Shown: positions 12,335 through 24,622 of the stretch, piece by piece
How positions within the stretch are numbered: the stretch's first letter is position 1
Layout of the letters: every line of letters starts with the position of its first letter
From: Penium margaritaceum
Lineage: Eukaryota; Streptophyta; Zygnematophyceae; Desmidiales; Peniaceae
Direction: 5' to 3'
DNA: 64,000 bases
Assembly (NCBI GenBank): GCA_023375785.1
Contig: SZWC01001553.1
Span: 152,444-216,443 of the forward strand
Notes under the pieces: model-generated
What the model was told of the DNA's origin: nothing
Database searches by the model: none
Seen by the model: only the letters and a program-made list of their open reading frames with translations
Translations under genes and position numbers: made by a program

Positions 12335-12857
12335 GCATACCCTACCTCCGCTATTATTCGGACAAAAATTAATTCAAGTGGTGTTCGAGGGTGGGACATA
12401 ATTAGGTCCATTCCTTGTAGCCAGTGGTAGGAAATTTTTTTGGAGGACATGTGTGAATTATTCCAGTACAGAAATTCCCTCCAGGTCGAGTTCGAAAAAT
12501 GGTTGACGCAAAATTAACAGCGTCAAAGAACGACCGCGGCGCACAGCCAGGGTGCGGAAACGGGGGTAGGGGAGGAAGGCCTGACAGGCTGGGCTGAGGT
12601 GGCGTCTGCAAAACTGACAATACAGGGCCGGGCGATGCGAGGCGGAGACATGTCGATGGCGCGGCGTGATGCGAGGGCCGGGCGATGCGAGGCGAAGCGC
12701 AAGACAGGAGACGGGAGACGGGGACAGGACGGATTCGGGCGTTCGAATTTAGACGCGCAGCTTTGATGGCGTACATGCCGCCGTCGGGACTTGAGCAGAA
12801 TTTTTCCGAATTAACCCAACAAAAATAGGCTGGATGTGTGTAGCCAGTGGTACAAAA
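12335..12857. other. unassigned GC-rich interval with short repeats
   Basis: No gene recognised. A 14-base direct repeat (tgtagccagtggta) occurs at 12416-12429 and 12839-12852, bounding a GC-rich block. Within the block a roughly 20-base phrase (gggccgggcgatgcgaggcg) occurs twice about 50 bases apart, near 12626 and 12677. The interval lies where the 3' end and LTR of gypsy-1 would be expected, but I could not match it to the gypsy LTRs elsewhere in the window. Confidence 0.5.
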
Positions 12858-13259
12858 TTAGTCCCCGGGTACTCGAAATAAACCCAAAAAAAATTCCTTC
12901 GCAGAAACATATACGAATTTTGGCGTAAGTACGGTAGTGTCGGGAAGTTTGAGTCGTGCGACCAATGGGGTTTGCATGCGCTCGATCTCAAACTGTCCCA
13001 ACCAGCGGGGTTTGAGCTGCGAACAGTCGGCTCCTCGGAGTTTGATGTTTGTAGAGCTGAGAAGGACGCGATTGCCAGCGGCGAAGACATCTTCGGTTCT
13101 ATGCTTGTCGGTTGTTCGCTTCATCGCCGCTTGCGTCTTCACGAGCGTTTGCCGTGTTTCCTCCCAGATAGTGGTGAAGTCGCGGCGTTGAACGTCGACC
13201 ACGGGAATGCTGCTCTGACTGTGCAATCCGGCCGATGTGGCAGGAAGTTTGCCGTAGAT
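12858..13259 (-). pseudogene. gypsy-1 fragment: integrase C-terminal part
   Basis: The minus strand encodes the end of a Ty3/gypsy integrase. A YGKLPATSAGL phrase is followed by a helical stretch (KTQAAMKRTTDKHRTEDVF), the GNRVLLSS and LKPRWLGQFEIE phrases, and LKLPDTTVL. The matching parts of gypsy-2 (about 37170-37440) and gypsy-3 (about 59560-60030) align with it. It stops abruptly at the 5' LTR of copia-3. The integrase core expected next to it is not on the other side. Confidence 0.8.
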
Positions 13260-13710
13260 TGTTGAAGATTGCCCCTCTGTATGCCCAAGTGCGGCGCCGT
13301 GAGGCACCGACGAGCCGCCAGAGAGAGGAAATTCCTCGTCGGCAGATCTGGCGACTCGAGGATTGCTCGGATCCTAAAATGGAGGATTTCCCCTAAAAGT
13401 TGACAAGTTGTTGAATCCGGTGGAAGTTGTTTCACCGGAATCGGACTAGTAACAAGGGAGATATGGGCTACCAAATTTGGGGTGTGCACGGCGGCTCTGG
13501 GAGTCGGCCGCGGTTCGACCAGAGGTGGATAATCCACCTGAACGAGTAACAAAATGCCATCTGGGGATTTTTCTCTGGAAGGACGGCCGAGGCGTCCGGT
13601 GGATGATCCGCCGGATTCAGTAGTACAGTTTGTTACTCGGGGACAGTCAAAATTCCGAGGGGAGGTCCACGAACAGGTTTCGACCCACATAAATCCCCAT
13701 CACCAAACTC
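13260..13710 (+). repeat. copia-3 5' LTR
   Basis: 451 bp, from tgttgaagatt to caccaaactc. It pairs with 18601-19053 over its full length with about 34 differences counted by eye, including a small indel near the end. The 3' border is set by where the two copies stop matching, and it does not end in the usual CA. No initiator-Met primer site is evident just after it. Confidence 0.85.
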
Positions 13711-14306
13711 GATGATCAACTCATCGGAACAGACCCCAAAGGCGCAAGGGACGCTGCCACTATGCGTAGGGACATCTGCACCTCCGGAATGAAGTTTTGA
13801 TGGGTCCTTGATGTGTGAAGGCGCCTCGGCGGGCAACGTCGTGCGCGCTGCCATGTGAGCGGCTGATTTGGGGTGCTGCGCTTCGACTAACGTAGCGGGA
13901 GCTACGGTTATCCGAATCGCGCACGGTTTGGTGCGTTGGAGAGCTCATGACTAACCCTACAAATGTTTAGATCATGTCCATGTTAAACAACTAATGCAAA
14001 ATTGTGTTATTTCCCTCGCAAAAGTGACTGTCTCACAACTCTCTTCAACTGCCAGAAACATAGCGTGAGGCGACCTGAAACCTCATGCTTAGACTCAGAA
14101 CCTGCACAAACAAAGCCATGAACGTAGAAGACCCGTCAGGCCACGTTGGAACTGCCTCCACCCGGAGATCCAGTTTGTGACAAAGGGTTATGGGCCCACG
14201 GCCCTGACCGGCCCCCAAATCGTTCACAGCTCTTGCGGCGGACGGGATCATCGTCGGGGACGACATCGCCATTAAACTCTGAGGTCCCGGAGTTGAAGAC
14301 TGCGCA

Positions 14307-15524
14307 ATGGCTCAGAAGGAGACACAGGCCATCCAGAAGTATGCGGGCGGCCCAGGCTTTGGGCTATGGAGGTGGCACATCGAGATCCACCTCGCGCATA
14401 AGGGTGTGCTGCAGTTCATGTTGGGAACTGAAGTCCTCGACGAAGCGACAGTGACGGAAGCGCAGAAGGAGGCCTTCAAAAAGAAGAACACGAAGGCGCT
14501 CATGCTGCTGGTGTCCGGGAAGGCTGAGTCGCAGTGGGGCTACTTCCAAGGCTGCAAGCTGACAACTAAGGCTTGGCAAAACCTTTGCACCATCCATCAA
14601 TCCAAGTCGCTGGCGAACAAAATATTTTCCATGAAGCGACTCCTGACAGTGAGAATCAAGGAGGGAGATGATTTCATCACCGCCATGCAGCAGATCGAGT
14701 TGCTCGCCTCACAGTGCAATGACGTGGGATGGAAGATCGACACGCAGCTGCAGGCGATGGCCCTCCTCATGGCCCTTCCTGACAGTTGGAGCCCTCTCAG
14801 CACAGTCTTGGGAGGATGGACAAAGGACAAGCTCACCTATGGTGGGGTCGCAGAGTACATCCGCAACGAGGTGCAACGACGGAGCTGCGGGGAGTCCTCG
14901 TCAGCCTCATCGGCCCTCGTCACCAAAATGCGTGGTGGCGGAAGCGGGGCCAAGGGAGGTGGCGGACATGGCCGCGGCAAGAAGGATGCCAAGAAGGGTG
15001 CGTGCCGTAACTGCGGCAAGGAGGGCCACTGGGCCCGTGAGTGTACCGAGGAGGCAAAGGCCGGTTGCAAGGATGCCAAAGGCAAGAATGCGCTCCTCAA
15101 CGGCACTCAAAACCAATACCTCAAGAAGGCTAACCGGCGATGCCTCGACTCCGGAGCCGAGGAGCACATCCAGGTGGAAAAGGTGGGGTTCATCAACTAC
15201 ACCAAGTCCAGCAAGTCCATGGTGGTCGCGAACGACAAGGTCGAGCCAACTCCTGGCCAAGGAGATGTGGACGTGGAGGTGGTGGTTGGTGGGAAGCGGG
15301 TACAGCGCGTCATCAAGGACGTGCAACACGTACCTGGCTTGGCTGATATTCTAAGTGTCAGCCGCCTGACTGACAAGGGGTACGAGGCGCTCTTCAGGAG
15401 AAGAGGGGCAGTCGTGCGGAAGGACGATGGCGGCGAGCCCGTGCTGGAGGCTAAGCGTGAGGGAGGCCTCTACATCGTGGAGACCAAGGTGATCCCCGCG
15501 ACGACAGATTCAGCAGACTTGTAG
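14307..15524 (+). pseudogene. copia-3 gag and protease start
   Basis: A 405-residue open stretch beginning MAQKETQAIQKY. Residues about 20-200 resemble the UBN2 gag family of plant copia elements (LLVSGKAESQWGY, AWQNLCTIHQSKS, LMALPDSW). A Gly/Lys-rich spacer leads to a CCHC knuckle with C233, C236, H241 and C246. The copia protease begins near residue 281 with DSGAEEH. It is part of a fossil polyprotein and stops well short of the full gag-pol length. Confidence 0.85.
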
Positions 15525-15539
15525 GAACGTACCGTCAAC

Positions 15540-18500
15540 TTGGCGAAAGGAGGGGGAGCTGATGTGGAGCTCTGGCACCGACGACTGGGACATTCCTCAC
15601 CCACAATCGTGAAGGAGATGGCAAAGTGCGAGCTGGTACGCGGCCTCGTCATCGACGGTGCGGAAGAGGCGACAGATGCAGCAGTGTACAAAAAGTGCGA
15701 GCCTTGCATTTTGGGCAAGGCACGGCGCAAACCGTTCAACGAGAACGTGAATCGCACCTCGGACCTGCTGGAGGTCGTGCACAACGATGTGTGCGGACCA
15801 TTCAAGACGGCGTCAAAGAACGGCGCGCGTTACTTCGTCACCTTCATTGTTGACTACAACAGAAAACTCTACGTGTACTTCATGAAGCGGAAAGGCGAGG
15901 TCCTTGACCGGCTGAAGGAGTATGTCGCCGCGGTGGAGAGCAGACTGACCGGAAGGTCAGAGCGCTACGCAGCAACAACGGCGGAGAGTACGTGGGCTGT
16001 AGTGGGTGGATGAAGCAGCAGGGCATAAAATGGCAATAAACTACGCCGTATTCGCCACAGTCAAATGGCGTGGCGGAGCGGACAAACCAGACGCTGCTGA
16101 ACATGGTACATACCATGTTTTTGAATTGCTGCGAAGCTTCTGGGCGGAAGCTGTGCGTACGACAAGCTACACCATCAACCTCACTCCTATAGCGGTGCTG
16201 AAGGGGAAGAGCGGCTGGAAGACGTCGCAGGAGGTTTGGAGCGGGCTCAAGCCAAGGTTGGCACACCTGAAAGTGTTCGGTGCAAGGCGCACGCGGTGGT
16301 GCAGGATGTACAGAGGCGCGACAGCAAGCTGGAGGCGCGAGCAAAACCGTATCTCTTCCTTGGCTATGAGAGTGCGCATGAGGCGTACAGGTTTTACGAC
16401 ATGCGCAAGGGAGAGGTAATCTGCAGCTGAGACGTCGAGTTCGATGTGCAGCGGAGTTACATCAGCAGCAACGACGTGGGCATGGTGGACCCGCCAAAGA
16501 CGGGGGAGTGGTTTCAGATCCTTGATTACGAGAAGGAGCCTGCAAACACCGAAGTTGAGGATGCGGCATCAGAGCGCGAAGGTGCACCAGCGGTGGCAGC
16601 CGACGCGGAGGACTCCGATGGCGATCAAGCTGATGAGGAGATCCACCGGAAGGATCCGACGGATGAGGCACCGAGTGTGCCAAGGCGCGTACTCCCGGCA
16701 GAGTGCGCATCGGGCGTCGGTGGAAAATCCACTGGATGCGCCGGTCATTCCGGCGATGTTTCGCCGGAGCGGGAGAGAACCTTGGGGAGCCGTCCGGTCG
16801 ATGATTCACCGGAGCGTGCTGAGTCGGAGGGATCGCAGCAGAGCGATAATGCGCCACCAAAACTACCGCGCCGCAGCGGGAGGCAGCGAAAAGCGGGGAA
16901 GCGCTTTGACGCAAGCACTGGTCGATGGATCGGCATGACGCGGTGCATGGTGGCTGCATCAATGGAGCCGACTACCGTGCAAGAGGCGCTTGCACGGCCC
17001 AAAGGGGATCAATGGGAAGCAGCCATCAAATCGGAGCTGGCGTCCATCACGGAAAATGATACGTGGGAGTTGGTTGACAGGCCGAAAGATGCCAAGGTCA
17101 TCGGCTCAAAGTGGGTCGTTAAGACCAAGTTCACAAAGGAAGGTGTGGCTGACAAATACAAGGCATGGCTTGTGGTGAAGGGATACGCACAGCGTAAGGT
17201 CGAGCACTACGATGAGACGTTTGCTCCCGTCGCCAAGTTCACAAGCATCCGGGCGATCCTTGTGGTGGCGGCCGCGAAGGACATGGAGCACCACCAAATG
17301 GACGTAAAGACGGCCTTCCTCAACGGCATCATAGACAAAGAAATATACATGGAGGTGCCAGAGGGGGTGGAGGCGCCGGAGGGCAAGGTGTGTAAGCTGC
17401 ATAAGTCCTTGTACGGGCTAAAACAATCACCCAAATACTGGTACCAACAGATGGACAACTTCATGGTACAACTTGGCTTCAAGCGCTGTGAGGCGGATCA
17501 CAGCGTGTACGTGCGGCGCGACAAACAGCTCCATCAGATCGTTGCACTCTACGTGGATGACCTGATTGTGTGCTCGACGGATCTGTCGAGCCTATAGCGG
17601 TTGAAGGAGCAGCTGAGCAGATTCCAGATGTCAGACATGGGGGAGCTGGAGTACTACCTCGGGATGAGCATCACGTGGAACCGGAGGGCGCGCACGCTTG
17701 AGCTGGGACAGGCCAAATACGTGGCCGAGGTGCTGAAGCGGTACGACATGGAGGACTGCAAACCAGTTGGCAGTCCGGTCTCCACAACCTGTGAACTGAG
17801 TGCGGTAATAGCGCCGCAAACAAAAGAAGAGCGGGAGGATATGGCAGGGGTGCCCTACCAATTAGCGGTGGGCAGCCTCATGTACGCCATGGTGGCGACT
17901 CGACCGGACCTGGCCTACGCGGAGGGCCAAGTGAGCAGGTACGTGGCCGATCCAGGGCCACTACACTGGCAGGCGGTCAAGCGCATCCTCTGCTACCTGC
18001 AGGCGACGCGGCACGTGCGCCTCAGGTTCGACAGCAAGGGGCGGGCGGACCCTTTGCATCTGGTCTGCTACACGGACGCAGACTACGCTAGCAATGTGGA
18101 CAAGCGAAATTCCACATCCGGCTAATTGTTCTTCCTCGCTGGTGCAGCGGTCTCGTGGTGCAGCAGAAAGTAAGACTGCGTCGCCACCTCCATAGTGGAA
18201 GCAGAGTACATCGCGCTGGCCGAGGCGGTCAAGGAGGCGGTGTGGCTCCGCAGGTTGCTGGGGGAGCTGGGCGTGCCGCAGCAGGAGCCTACGGTGGTGC
18301 AAGAGGACAACACCGGCTCAATCTCGCTGACCAACAACCCGACGCAGCACAGGAGGACGAAACACACTGACGTGCGATATCACTACGCATGGGACATGGT
18401 TGAAAAGGGGCAGGTGGTGCTGCAGCACTACAGCACGCACAACATGCTTGCGGATTGCTTGACCAAAGCGCAACCCGTCGACCGACACGCATTGAGCGTG

Positions 18501-18557
18501 GCCGGACTTGGGATGACCAGCTATGATGGGCTGGAGGGCGCAGCGGAAGATGAGTGA
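15540..18557 (+). pseudogene. copia-3 pol remnant: integrase, RT, RNase H
   Basis: GAG-pre-integrase about 15560-15740 (LWHRRLGHSS, CEPCILGKARRKPF). Integrase core from about 15770 (VHNDVCGPFKT). Integrase C-terminal and acidic linker about 16140-16900. RT about 16980-17900 (WVVKTKFTKEGVADKYKAW, LYVDDLIVC). RNase H about 18040-18500, with TDADYAS and an end that reads TKHTDVRYHY and LADCLTKA. The order and motifs are those of Ty1/copia. Broken at several points. Confidence 0.88.
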
Positions 18558-18600
18558 GAGCAAGCAGGAGCAGTGGGCATAGCAGGTGCAAGGGGGAGAA

Positions 18601-19053
18601 TGTTGAAGATTCCCCCTCTGCATGCCCAAGTGCAGCGCCGTGAGGCGTCGACAAGCCGCCAGAGAGAGGAAATTCCTCGTCAACAGATCTGGAGACTCGA
18701 GGATTACTCGGATCGTAAAATGGAGGATTGTTCCTGAACGTTGACAAGTTGCTGAATCCGGTGGAAGTTGTTTCACCGGAATCGGACTAGTAACAAGGGA
18801 GATATGGGCTTCCAAAGTTGGGGTGTGCGCGTCGGCTCTGGGAGTCGGCCGCGGTTCGACCGGTGGTGGATAATCCACCTGAACGAGTAACAAAATGCCA
18901 TCTGGGGATTATGCTCCGGAAGGACTGCCAAGGCGTCCAGTAGATGATCCGCCGGATTCTGTAGTACAGTTTGTTACTCGGGGACTTAGTCGAAATTCCG
19001 ACTGGAGGTCCACGAACAAGTTTCGACCCACATAAATCCCCATCACCAAACTC
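18601..19053 (+). repeat. copia-3 3' LTR
   Basis: 453 bp, directly after a polypurine tract (caagggggagaa, ending 18600). It pairs with the 5' LTR at 13260. Gypsy-1 sequence resumes immediately after it. Confidence 0.88.
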
Positions 19054-20997
19054 CCAGGTTTTGCAGAAGTTGGCCACGTCAGATTGCATCTTATCCCACC
19101 AGTAGTATTTTGCCAGCTTCTTCAGCGTCTTGTCTTCTCCGAAGTGTCCACCTGGACCTGTGTCGTGGCATTCTTCAAGCAACCTGTTGAGGAGTTTGTT
19201 GTTCGGAGGGACGACCACCTGGCGTGTGAATCGGTGTCGCCAATAGGGTGCGTCAAACCAGAATTTGGTCTTGTCGTATCCGCCATGTTGCCCGTAACAT
19301 CGTGCGAACAACTGTTCAAGATACGGGTCTCGTTGCAGTTGTAGTGTTGCTGCTTCGGCAATTAGATCTGGTCGGCGGCTCAGTGCGTCCGCCGGGTTGG
19401 TTTTGCCTGGTCGGTACTTGATATCGTAGTCGAACCCGGATTTGAGGAACTCCATCCACCGGGTTTGACGTCGACTCAGGTTTGGCTGCGTCTTCAAATA
19501 CTTCAGCGTGTAATGGTCGGTGCGTACGATGCATCGGCGACATTTAAGATAGCACTGCCACGTCTTAAATAAGTGTACGACCACCAGCATCTCTTTCTCG
19601 TGTATGGCGTAGTTGAGTTCCGTTCCCCACAGCTTTCTCGACATGTATGCGAACGGTTGTTGGCCATTACCTTGATCTTGCAGAAGGACCACGCAAATGG
19701 CTCGATCGGATGCATCCATAGCCATGTCGTAGTCGACTGTCGATTCGGTTAATCGTATGGCTGGCGCCGAGGTCATAGCATTCCGCAAAGCGGTGAACTC
19801 TTCTTGTTCGATGTCTTTCCATCTCCACTCCTTTTCTTTTCGAGTGAGATCAGAGAGAGGCGCTGAAACTCGGGCATAATCCCGTACGAAGCGCCGGTAG
19901 TAATTGCAGAAGCCGAGGAAAACTTGGATGTATCGTACTTTGGTTGGTGTCGGCCAATCAGCGACTGTTGCCAACTTTTTCGGATCCATGTTAATCCGTC
20001 CGCCGTTGATGACATGCCCCAAAACTCGACCGAACGACGACCAAAGTCACACTTCGAGAGTTTTCCGAAAATTTCTCTCTTTGTAAAACTTCGAGGACTT
20101 TCCGGAGATGTCCAGCGTGCTCCTCCGGGGTGCGGTTGTATAGCAGAATGTCTTCCAGATATACCACGACAAAATCGTCAAGGTATGGGTGAAAGATGTT
20201 GTTCATCGCTGCCATAAAAGTTTCTGGAGCGTTTGTGAGTCCAAACGGCATGATTGTGAACTTGAAGTGCCCGTAGCGGTTTCGAAACACTCTCTTTTTG
20301 ATGTTGATGTCTGCCACACGTATCTGGTGATATCCACTACGTAAGTCGATTTTGCTGAAAATTCGAGCCCCTCGAAGTTGGTCAAAAAGTTCATCGGCTC
20401 GGGGAAGGGGGTAGCGGTTCGTGATGGTGGCATCGTTCAACGCCGGATAGTCCAAGCACATCCGCATCTTTCCAGTTTTCTTTTTTACGAATAGGACTGG
20501 TACGGCATATGGTGACGTGGATGGGCGGATGAATCCCTGACCGAGCATCTCGTCGAGCTGTCTTTTAAGCTCGGTCAGCTCGTGATCACTCATCCGATAG
20601 GCCCCTCGGACCGTAGGTCTACTGCCCGGCTTTAGTTCGATGCGGTGGTCGACGTTGCATTGAGGAGGTAAGGTTTTCGGGAGTTCGTCGGGAAAGACGT
20701 CTGCAACTCTTGAACGAGTGATGCAAACTCTTTGGGCACCATCGCGAACTTAGCTGATGCCGATGAGGTCGATGAGGCTGATGAGTCAGCGGCTACCACT
20801 TGCGCTTCCTCTGTTGGCTCGAGGTGCACGAGCTCCTCGTCGTATGCAGTGTTTGGTTACGTTAAGCCGTATTGGCTTCACATGTTGTCGCTTTTCGGCT
20901 ACCGCGTCTTCCTCTGCTGCTTCCACCTCTGTTATTTCCGCTATCATCTTCCGCCCCACACGTGGAAGGTGTTGCTTGGCGCTGGGCCCGTGGGGCG
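19054..20997 (-). pseudogene. gypsy-1 fragment: linker, RT, RNase H, integrase zinc finger
   Basis: Minus-strand Ty3/gypsy pol. From high to low coordinate: an acidic/Ser-rich linker (about 20640-20990, [16 protein letters not shown]); RT (about 20000-20640, with [26 protein letters not shown] and [13 protein letters not shown]); RNase H (about 19430-19990, WKDIEQEEFTALRNAM, RTDHYTLKYL, ALSRRPDL); and the HHCC zinc region of integrase (about 19060-19200, ECHDTGPGGHFGEDKT). RT before integrase marks it as Ty3/gypsy. The integrase core is missing between this piece and the one at 12858-13259. Broken a few times, and truncated on the right where copia-4 begins. Confidence 0.88.
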
Positions 20998-23970
20998 GAC
21001 CCATGCTGACGTCATGGGTCCGTTTCCAGTCGAGTTCCTCGGGGGCGGTCGTTATGTCCTCTGTCTGACCGACGACTATTCTCGCTTTCGGTGAAATTTC
21101 CCCCCTTCATCTGAAAAGTGATGTCAGCCCCACGAATCAGGCCTGGCTTGTCCAGGCTGAGTGCGCTTGCCAGAGCAAGCTACAAGTGTTTTGCTCCGAT
21201 CGTGGTGGCGAGTTCATTGGTCACAATCTTTGCTTTTCTGAGTCGGTAGGTGTGCGTTTCGAGTCGTCCGCCCCATACACCCCTCAGCAGAACGACGTCT
21301 CTGAGTGCTGAAATCGTACTCTGACTGATTGGGTTCGGACTATGTTGGTCGAGTCTGGCCTGTCCGAGGCGTTCGCCTATGAGGCCATGAAGTACATGAC
21401 CTGGGTGTGGAACCGTGTTCCCCACGGACCGCTGCCACATCACATCACCCCCTACGAGTGTTGGTCTGGTTGTCACGCTGACTTGCGTCTCGCTCGCATC
21501 TGGGGTAGTGTTGCTGCTGTCTGGCTCCTTGAGGATCAGCGCAATGGAAAGCTGTCCCCTCACGGCCGTTTTTGCCTGCTCCTCAGCGTCTTGCCTTCCT
21601 CTAAGGCCTGGCGCTTTTGGGACCCCGACTCCTGACGCGTCATTGAGTCTTGTGATGCTCTCTTTTTCTAAAACAAGTTTAGTCGTGATGTTATCCAGCA
21701 CGTTCACACCCTGGCCCCTGACTCTCTCGTTGCAAACACCTCTTGGGCCGGATGGCCCCAGGGTAGTCTGTCTCCCTTTGTGGTTCCTCTCGCGTGGGCT
21801 GTGCCTCAGCCTGTATCAGTGCCACCTCCCGTGCCTGTCGTGTCGCGACCGGTGGGCTCCCTTTCTTTGGCACTAGTATCTGTACCGATGTCCACATCAC
21901 CATCATCGTCTGGGTCTGTGTCCCTACCTGCACCATCACTTGTAACCTCATCCTCTCTGCTTGACTCCTCTCCTATAGCGTCGCCCGTTCCGTCACCTGT
22001 AGCATCGCCTGCAGCGTCCTCTCCATCTGCATTTCCGCCTGTACGCACACAGACCCCTCCGACCGTGGACCCAGTTGCACCCCTGTCCTCTGTTGTCCCT
22101 ATCCCATACAGTCGGGCCACTGGTGGGCGTCTTCGGCCTCTCCCGTCATCATCACAGCCTCAGTCTGTGTCAACCCAGTCTGCTCGTTAGCCTGTCCAGG
22201 CAGATGCCACCGCTCCGGGCACCGAGCTTGATGCCCTCGGGCTGGCTGCCGCTGTGGTCCAGCCCAACACAGTGCTCGACTAATCTCTCATATCCGAGGA
22301 GTTCTTTTGTGCTGTCGCGACGGGCGAGTCGGGTCCTCTTGCGTCCAGTGCCTCCGTGGCCACTGTGTGCGCTATGCGCGGCTCCAGTGCTCTCTTGCCT
22401 AAGCCAGCCACTGTGACCCAGGCGCGCTCCGCTCCGGACGCGTCCCTGTGGGAACAGGCCATGCATGAGGATCTCGATGCCATTGCGGCACATGGTGTCT
22501 ACGACAAGGTGGATATGCCACCCGGTCGTAAGGCCATCTCGGCCAAGTGGGTTCTCCGCCGTAAACAGCGGCCCGACGGTTCCATTGAGCGGTACAAGGC
22601 TCGTCTGACCGCTGGGGGTTTTTCCCAAGTGCCTGGCGTGGACTTTGATGCCACCTTCACCCCTGTGGGGAAGTACACCACTGCCAAGGTAAAGTTGATC
22701 AGGTGGCTCAACATGATTGGGAGCTCCACAGGATGGACGTCCACAACGTGTTCTTGTACGGTCACCTCAATGAGGAGATCTAAGTGGTGCAGCATCCAGG
22801 CTTTGAGGATGGGACAAACAAGGTCTAGCATTTGCGCAAGGCCTGTATGGGCTCAAACAGTCTCCGCGGTGTTGGAACCGCGAGATCTCTGCCACCCTTG
22901 AGCGTGGTGGGTATCGTCGTAGCCCAGTTGACCCCGCTCTTTCTGTGAGTGCTCCCACTGCACCCTTTGTGGCCATTCTGGTCTGCGTGGATGATCTTTT
23001 GATCGCCTCCCCGGATCCCGTGGCTATCCAGGCTGTGAATGCTCTCCTCCATTCTGTGTACAAGATGAAGGATCTCGGGCCTGCTCGTGTCCTTTTTGGC
23101 GTGGAGATCGAGCGTGACCGCTCTCGCCGGGTGCTCTCTGTGTACCAGACAGGGTATGTGCGGACGCTGGGGGAGCAATTTGCCGACCTCTTGGCTACCG
23201 TTCCCTACGCCTCGACCCCTATGAAACCCGCTGGACAGATGCTCCTGAAGTTGGTGGATCTAGCTTGCCTGGACGAGCTGGTTGACATCACCACCTACCT
23301 TCAGGTGATTGGGTCCCTGATGTTCCTCGGCACCACCACACGTGCCGACGCTGCGTTTGTCATGAGTTTTCTTTCATAGTTTTTGCAGTCTCCATGCCGC
23401 CTCCATATCGAGGTGGCCTTGCGGGTCCTCCGCTACGTCGTGTCCACTCCCCGTCTAAGCATGTGCTTTCTTGTGCAGTCCTCCGTCGTCGTTGATGGGT
23501 ACACGGACAGTGACTGGGCACAGGACCGGGATGCGCGCAGTTGCTCGGTGTACATTTTCCTCATCGGTGGCACTACGGTCTCCTGGAAGAGTGGGAAGCA
23601 GGGTTGTGTCGTGAACAGCTGGACTGTGACCGAGTACGTCGCCTTGGGAGCTGGGATCTGTGAGATCATCTGGTTGTGCCGCCTCATGCAACAACTACGC
23701 CAGTCCATCCGTTGGATCACGCTTCGCTGCAAAAACGAGAGCACGCGCCGCATTGCAGAGCACGACGGCATGCACCACACACGCACAAAGCACATTAACA
23801 TCGAACATCACTTTGTGCATGAGCGCATAGCATCTAGAAAATTTGGTCTGATTAGGATTGACACGCGCCAGTACCGCGCTGACTTCCTCACAAAGGCGCT
23901 TTGTAGCAGGAAGTTCAAAACCGTTGTGCATGCTGTCGGCTTGTTGACCCTGCCTGTGACACCTGGCTGA
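20998..23970 (+). pseudogene. copia-4 pol remnant: integrase, RT, RNase H
   Basis: Integrase about 20998-21640; Pro/Ser/Val-rich linker about 21700-22190; RT about 22430-23370 (GRKAISAKWVLRRKQRPDGS, LVCVDDLLIASP-like); RNase H about 23480-23960, with DGYTDSDWAQD, SWKSGKQGC, RTKHINIEHHFVHE and ADFLTKAL. This is a good match to the copia C-terminal signature. Decayed. Confidence 0.85.
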
Positions 23971-24099
23971 TGTGTGGCTGCCTCTCGTCCCATCTCTTCT
24001 CGCGTCTGTGTGCGCTCCGTCATCTCGTGGTCCTGTGTTGTCCCACACACTCACCTCTTGTGTGCCAGTGGAGTATGGCTTCTGCGGGCCATGGGGGAG

Positions 24100-24622
24100 T
24101 GTTGGTGTGTCAGTCCTGGTGGCCTCTAGACTTAACGCCTTTCACACGCAGGCACACTACAAGGGTCGACGAGCACCACGACAGCCCCTGCGACCTTTTG
24201 CACTCTCCCACGTGCCTCCAAGAATTTTCGAGGTGGCCAGCTCTCCAGGGCTATTTTTCTCAGTGGTCCCCTTCCTCTCATTTCTCAGCGTACATTTGTA
24301 GCTCTCCTCATTCTGCTCCTATTGCTTCTTTCAGCTCGTCGTTCGGACAGCCGAGCAGCCCGTACGGGCCCCGGGTCCGTTTGGACCCTTGCTTGGGACC
24401 CTGACCATTTATTGTTCTTGCTTTTCTGTTCTCCTTGACCAAAATGTGCGTCGCGCATTGAGCGCAAGGTTGGTAGGCGAGGTGGGGGGGGATAGCCCCC
24501 GCTTGCTCATTCTGTCATCTAACTTCTCACTTTCTCATGTGTTTCTTTGCTGTATCTCACTCAAACTAAGTGCCGTCAGTTGTGTTAGGTACCTCTAGAT
24601 CCCCTCTCCTACACTGTCAACA
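24100..24622 (+). repeat. copia-4 3' LTR (probable)
   Basis: Preceded by the purine tract atgggggag (24091-24099). It begins TGTTGGTGTGTC and can be closed at GTCAACA, giving matched inverted ends. The internal border with gypsy-4 is not certain to within about 20 bases. Confidence 0.6.

Larger units (their letters stand above)
13260..19053 (+). mobile_element. Ty1/copia LTR retrotransposon, copia-3 (complete layout, decayed)
   Basis: LTRs at 13260-13710 and 18601-19053 enclose a gag with a UBN2-type core and CCHC knuckle, then protease, integrase, RT and RNase H. It belongs to a different copia lineage from the other copia elements here, judged by its gag type and short LTRs. By eye the LTRs differ at roughly 7-8 percent of positions, so it is moderately old. 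The coding part is broken about half a dozen times. The flanking five bases (tagat on the left, ccagg on the right) do not match. The two gypsy-1 pieces on either side are not contiguous with each other, which suggests a rearrangement at its borders. Confidence 0.9.
20998..24622 (+). mobile_element. Ty1/copia LTR retrotransposon, copia-4 (5'-truncated)
   Basis: It begins abruptly in the integrase core (HADVMGPFPVEFL) against gypsy-1 sequence, so LTR, gag and protease are absent. Integrase, RT, RNase H and a likely 3' LTR follow. Integrase is closest to copia-1 (NRVPHGPLP, DRGGEFIG). About ten breaks. The right end is set by CAACA at 24622, the inverse of the TGTTG that opens the LTR at 24100. 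No second LTR is present to confirm it. Confidence 0.82.

Noticed and set aside
14307-15524. 405-residue frame as a host zinc-knuckle protein
   Set aside because: It lies between matched LTRs and continues into copia protease, so it is copia-3 gag.
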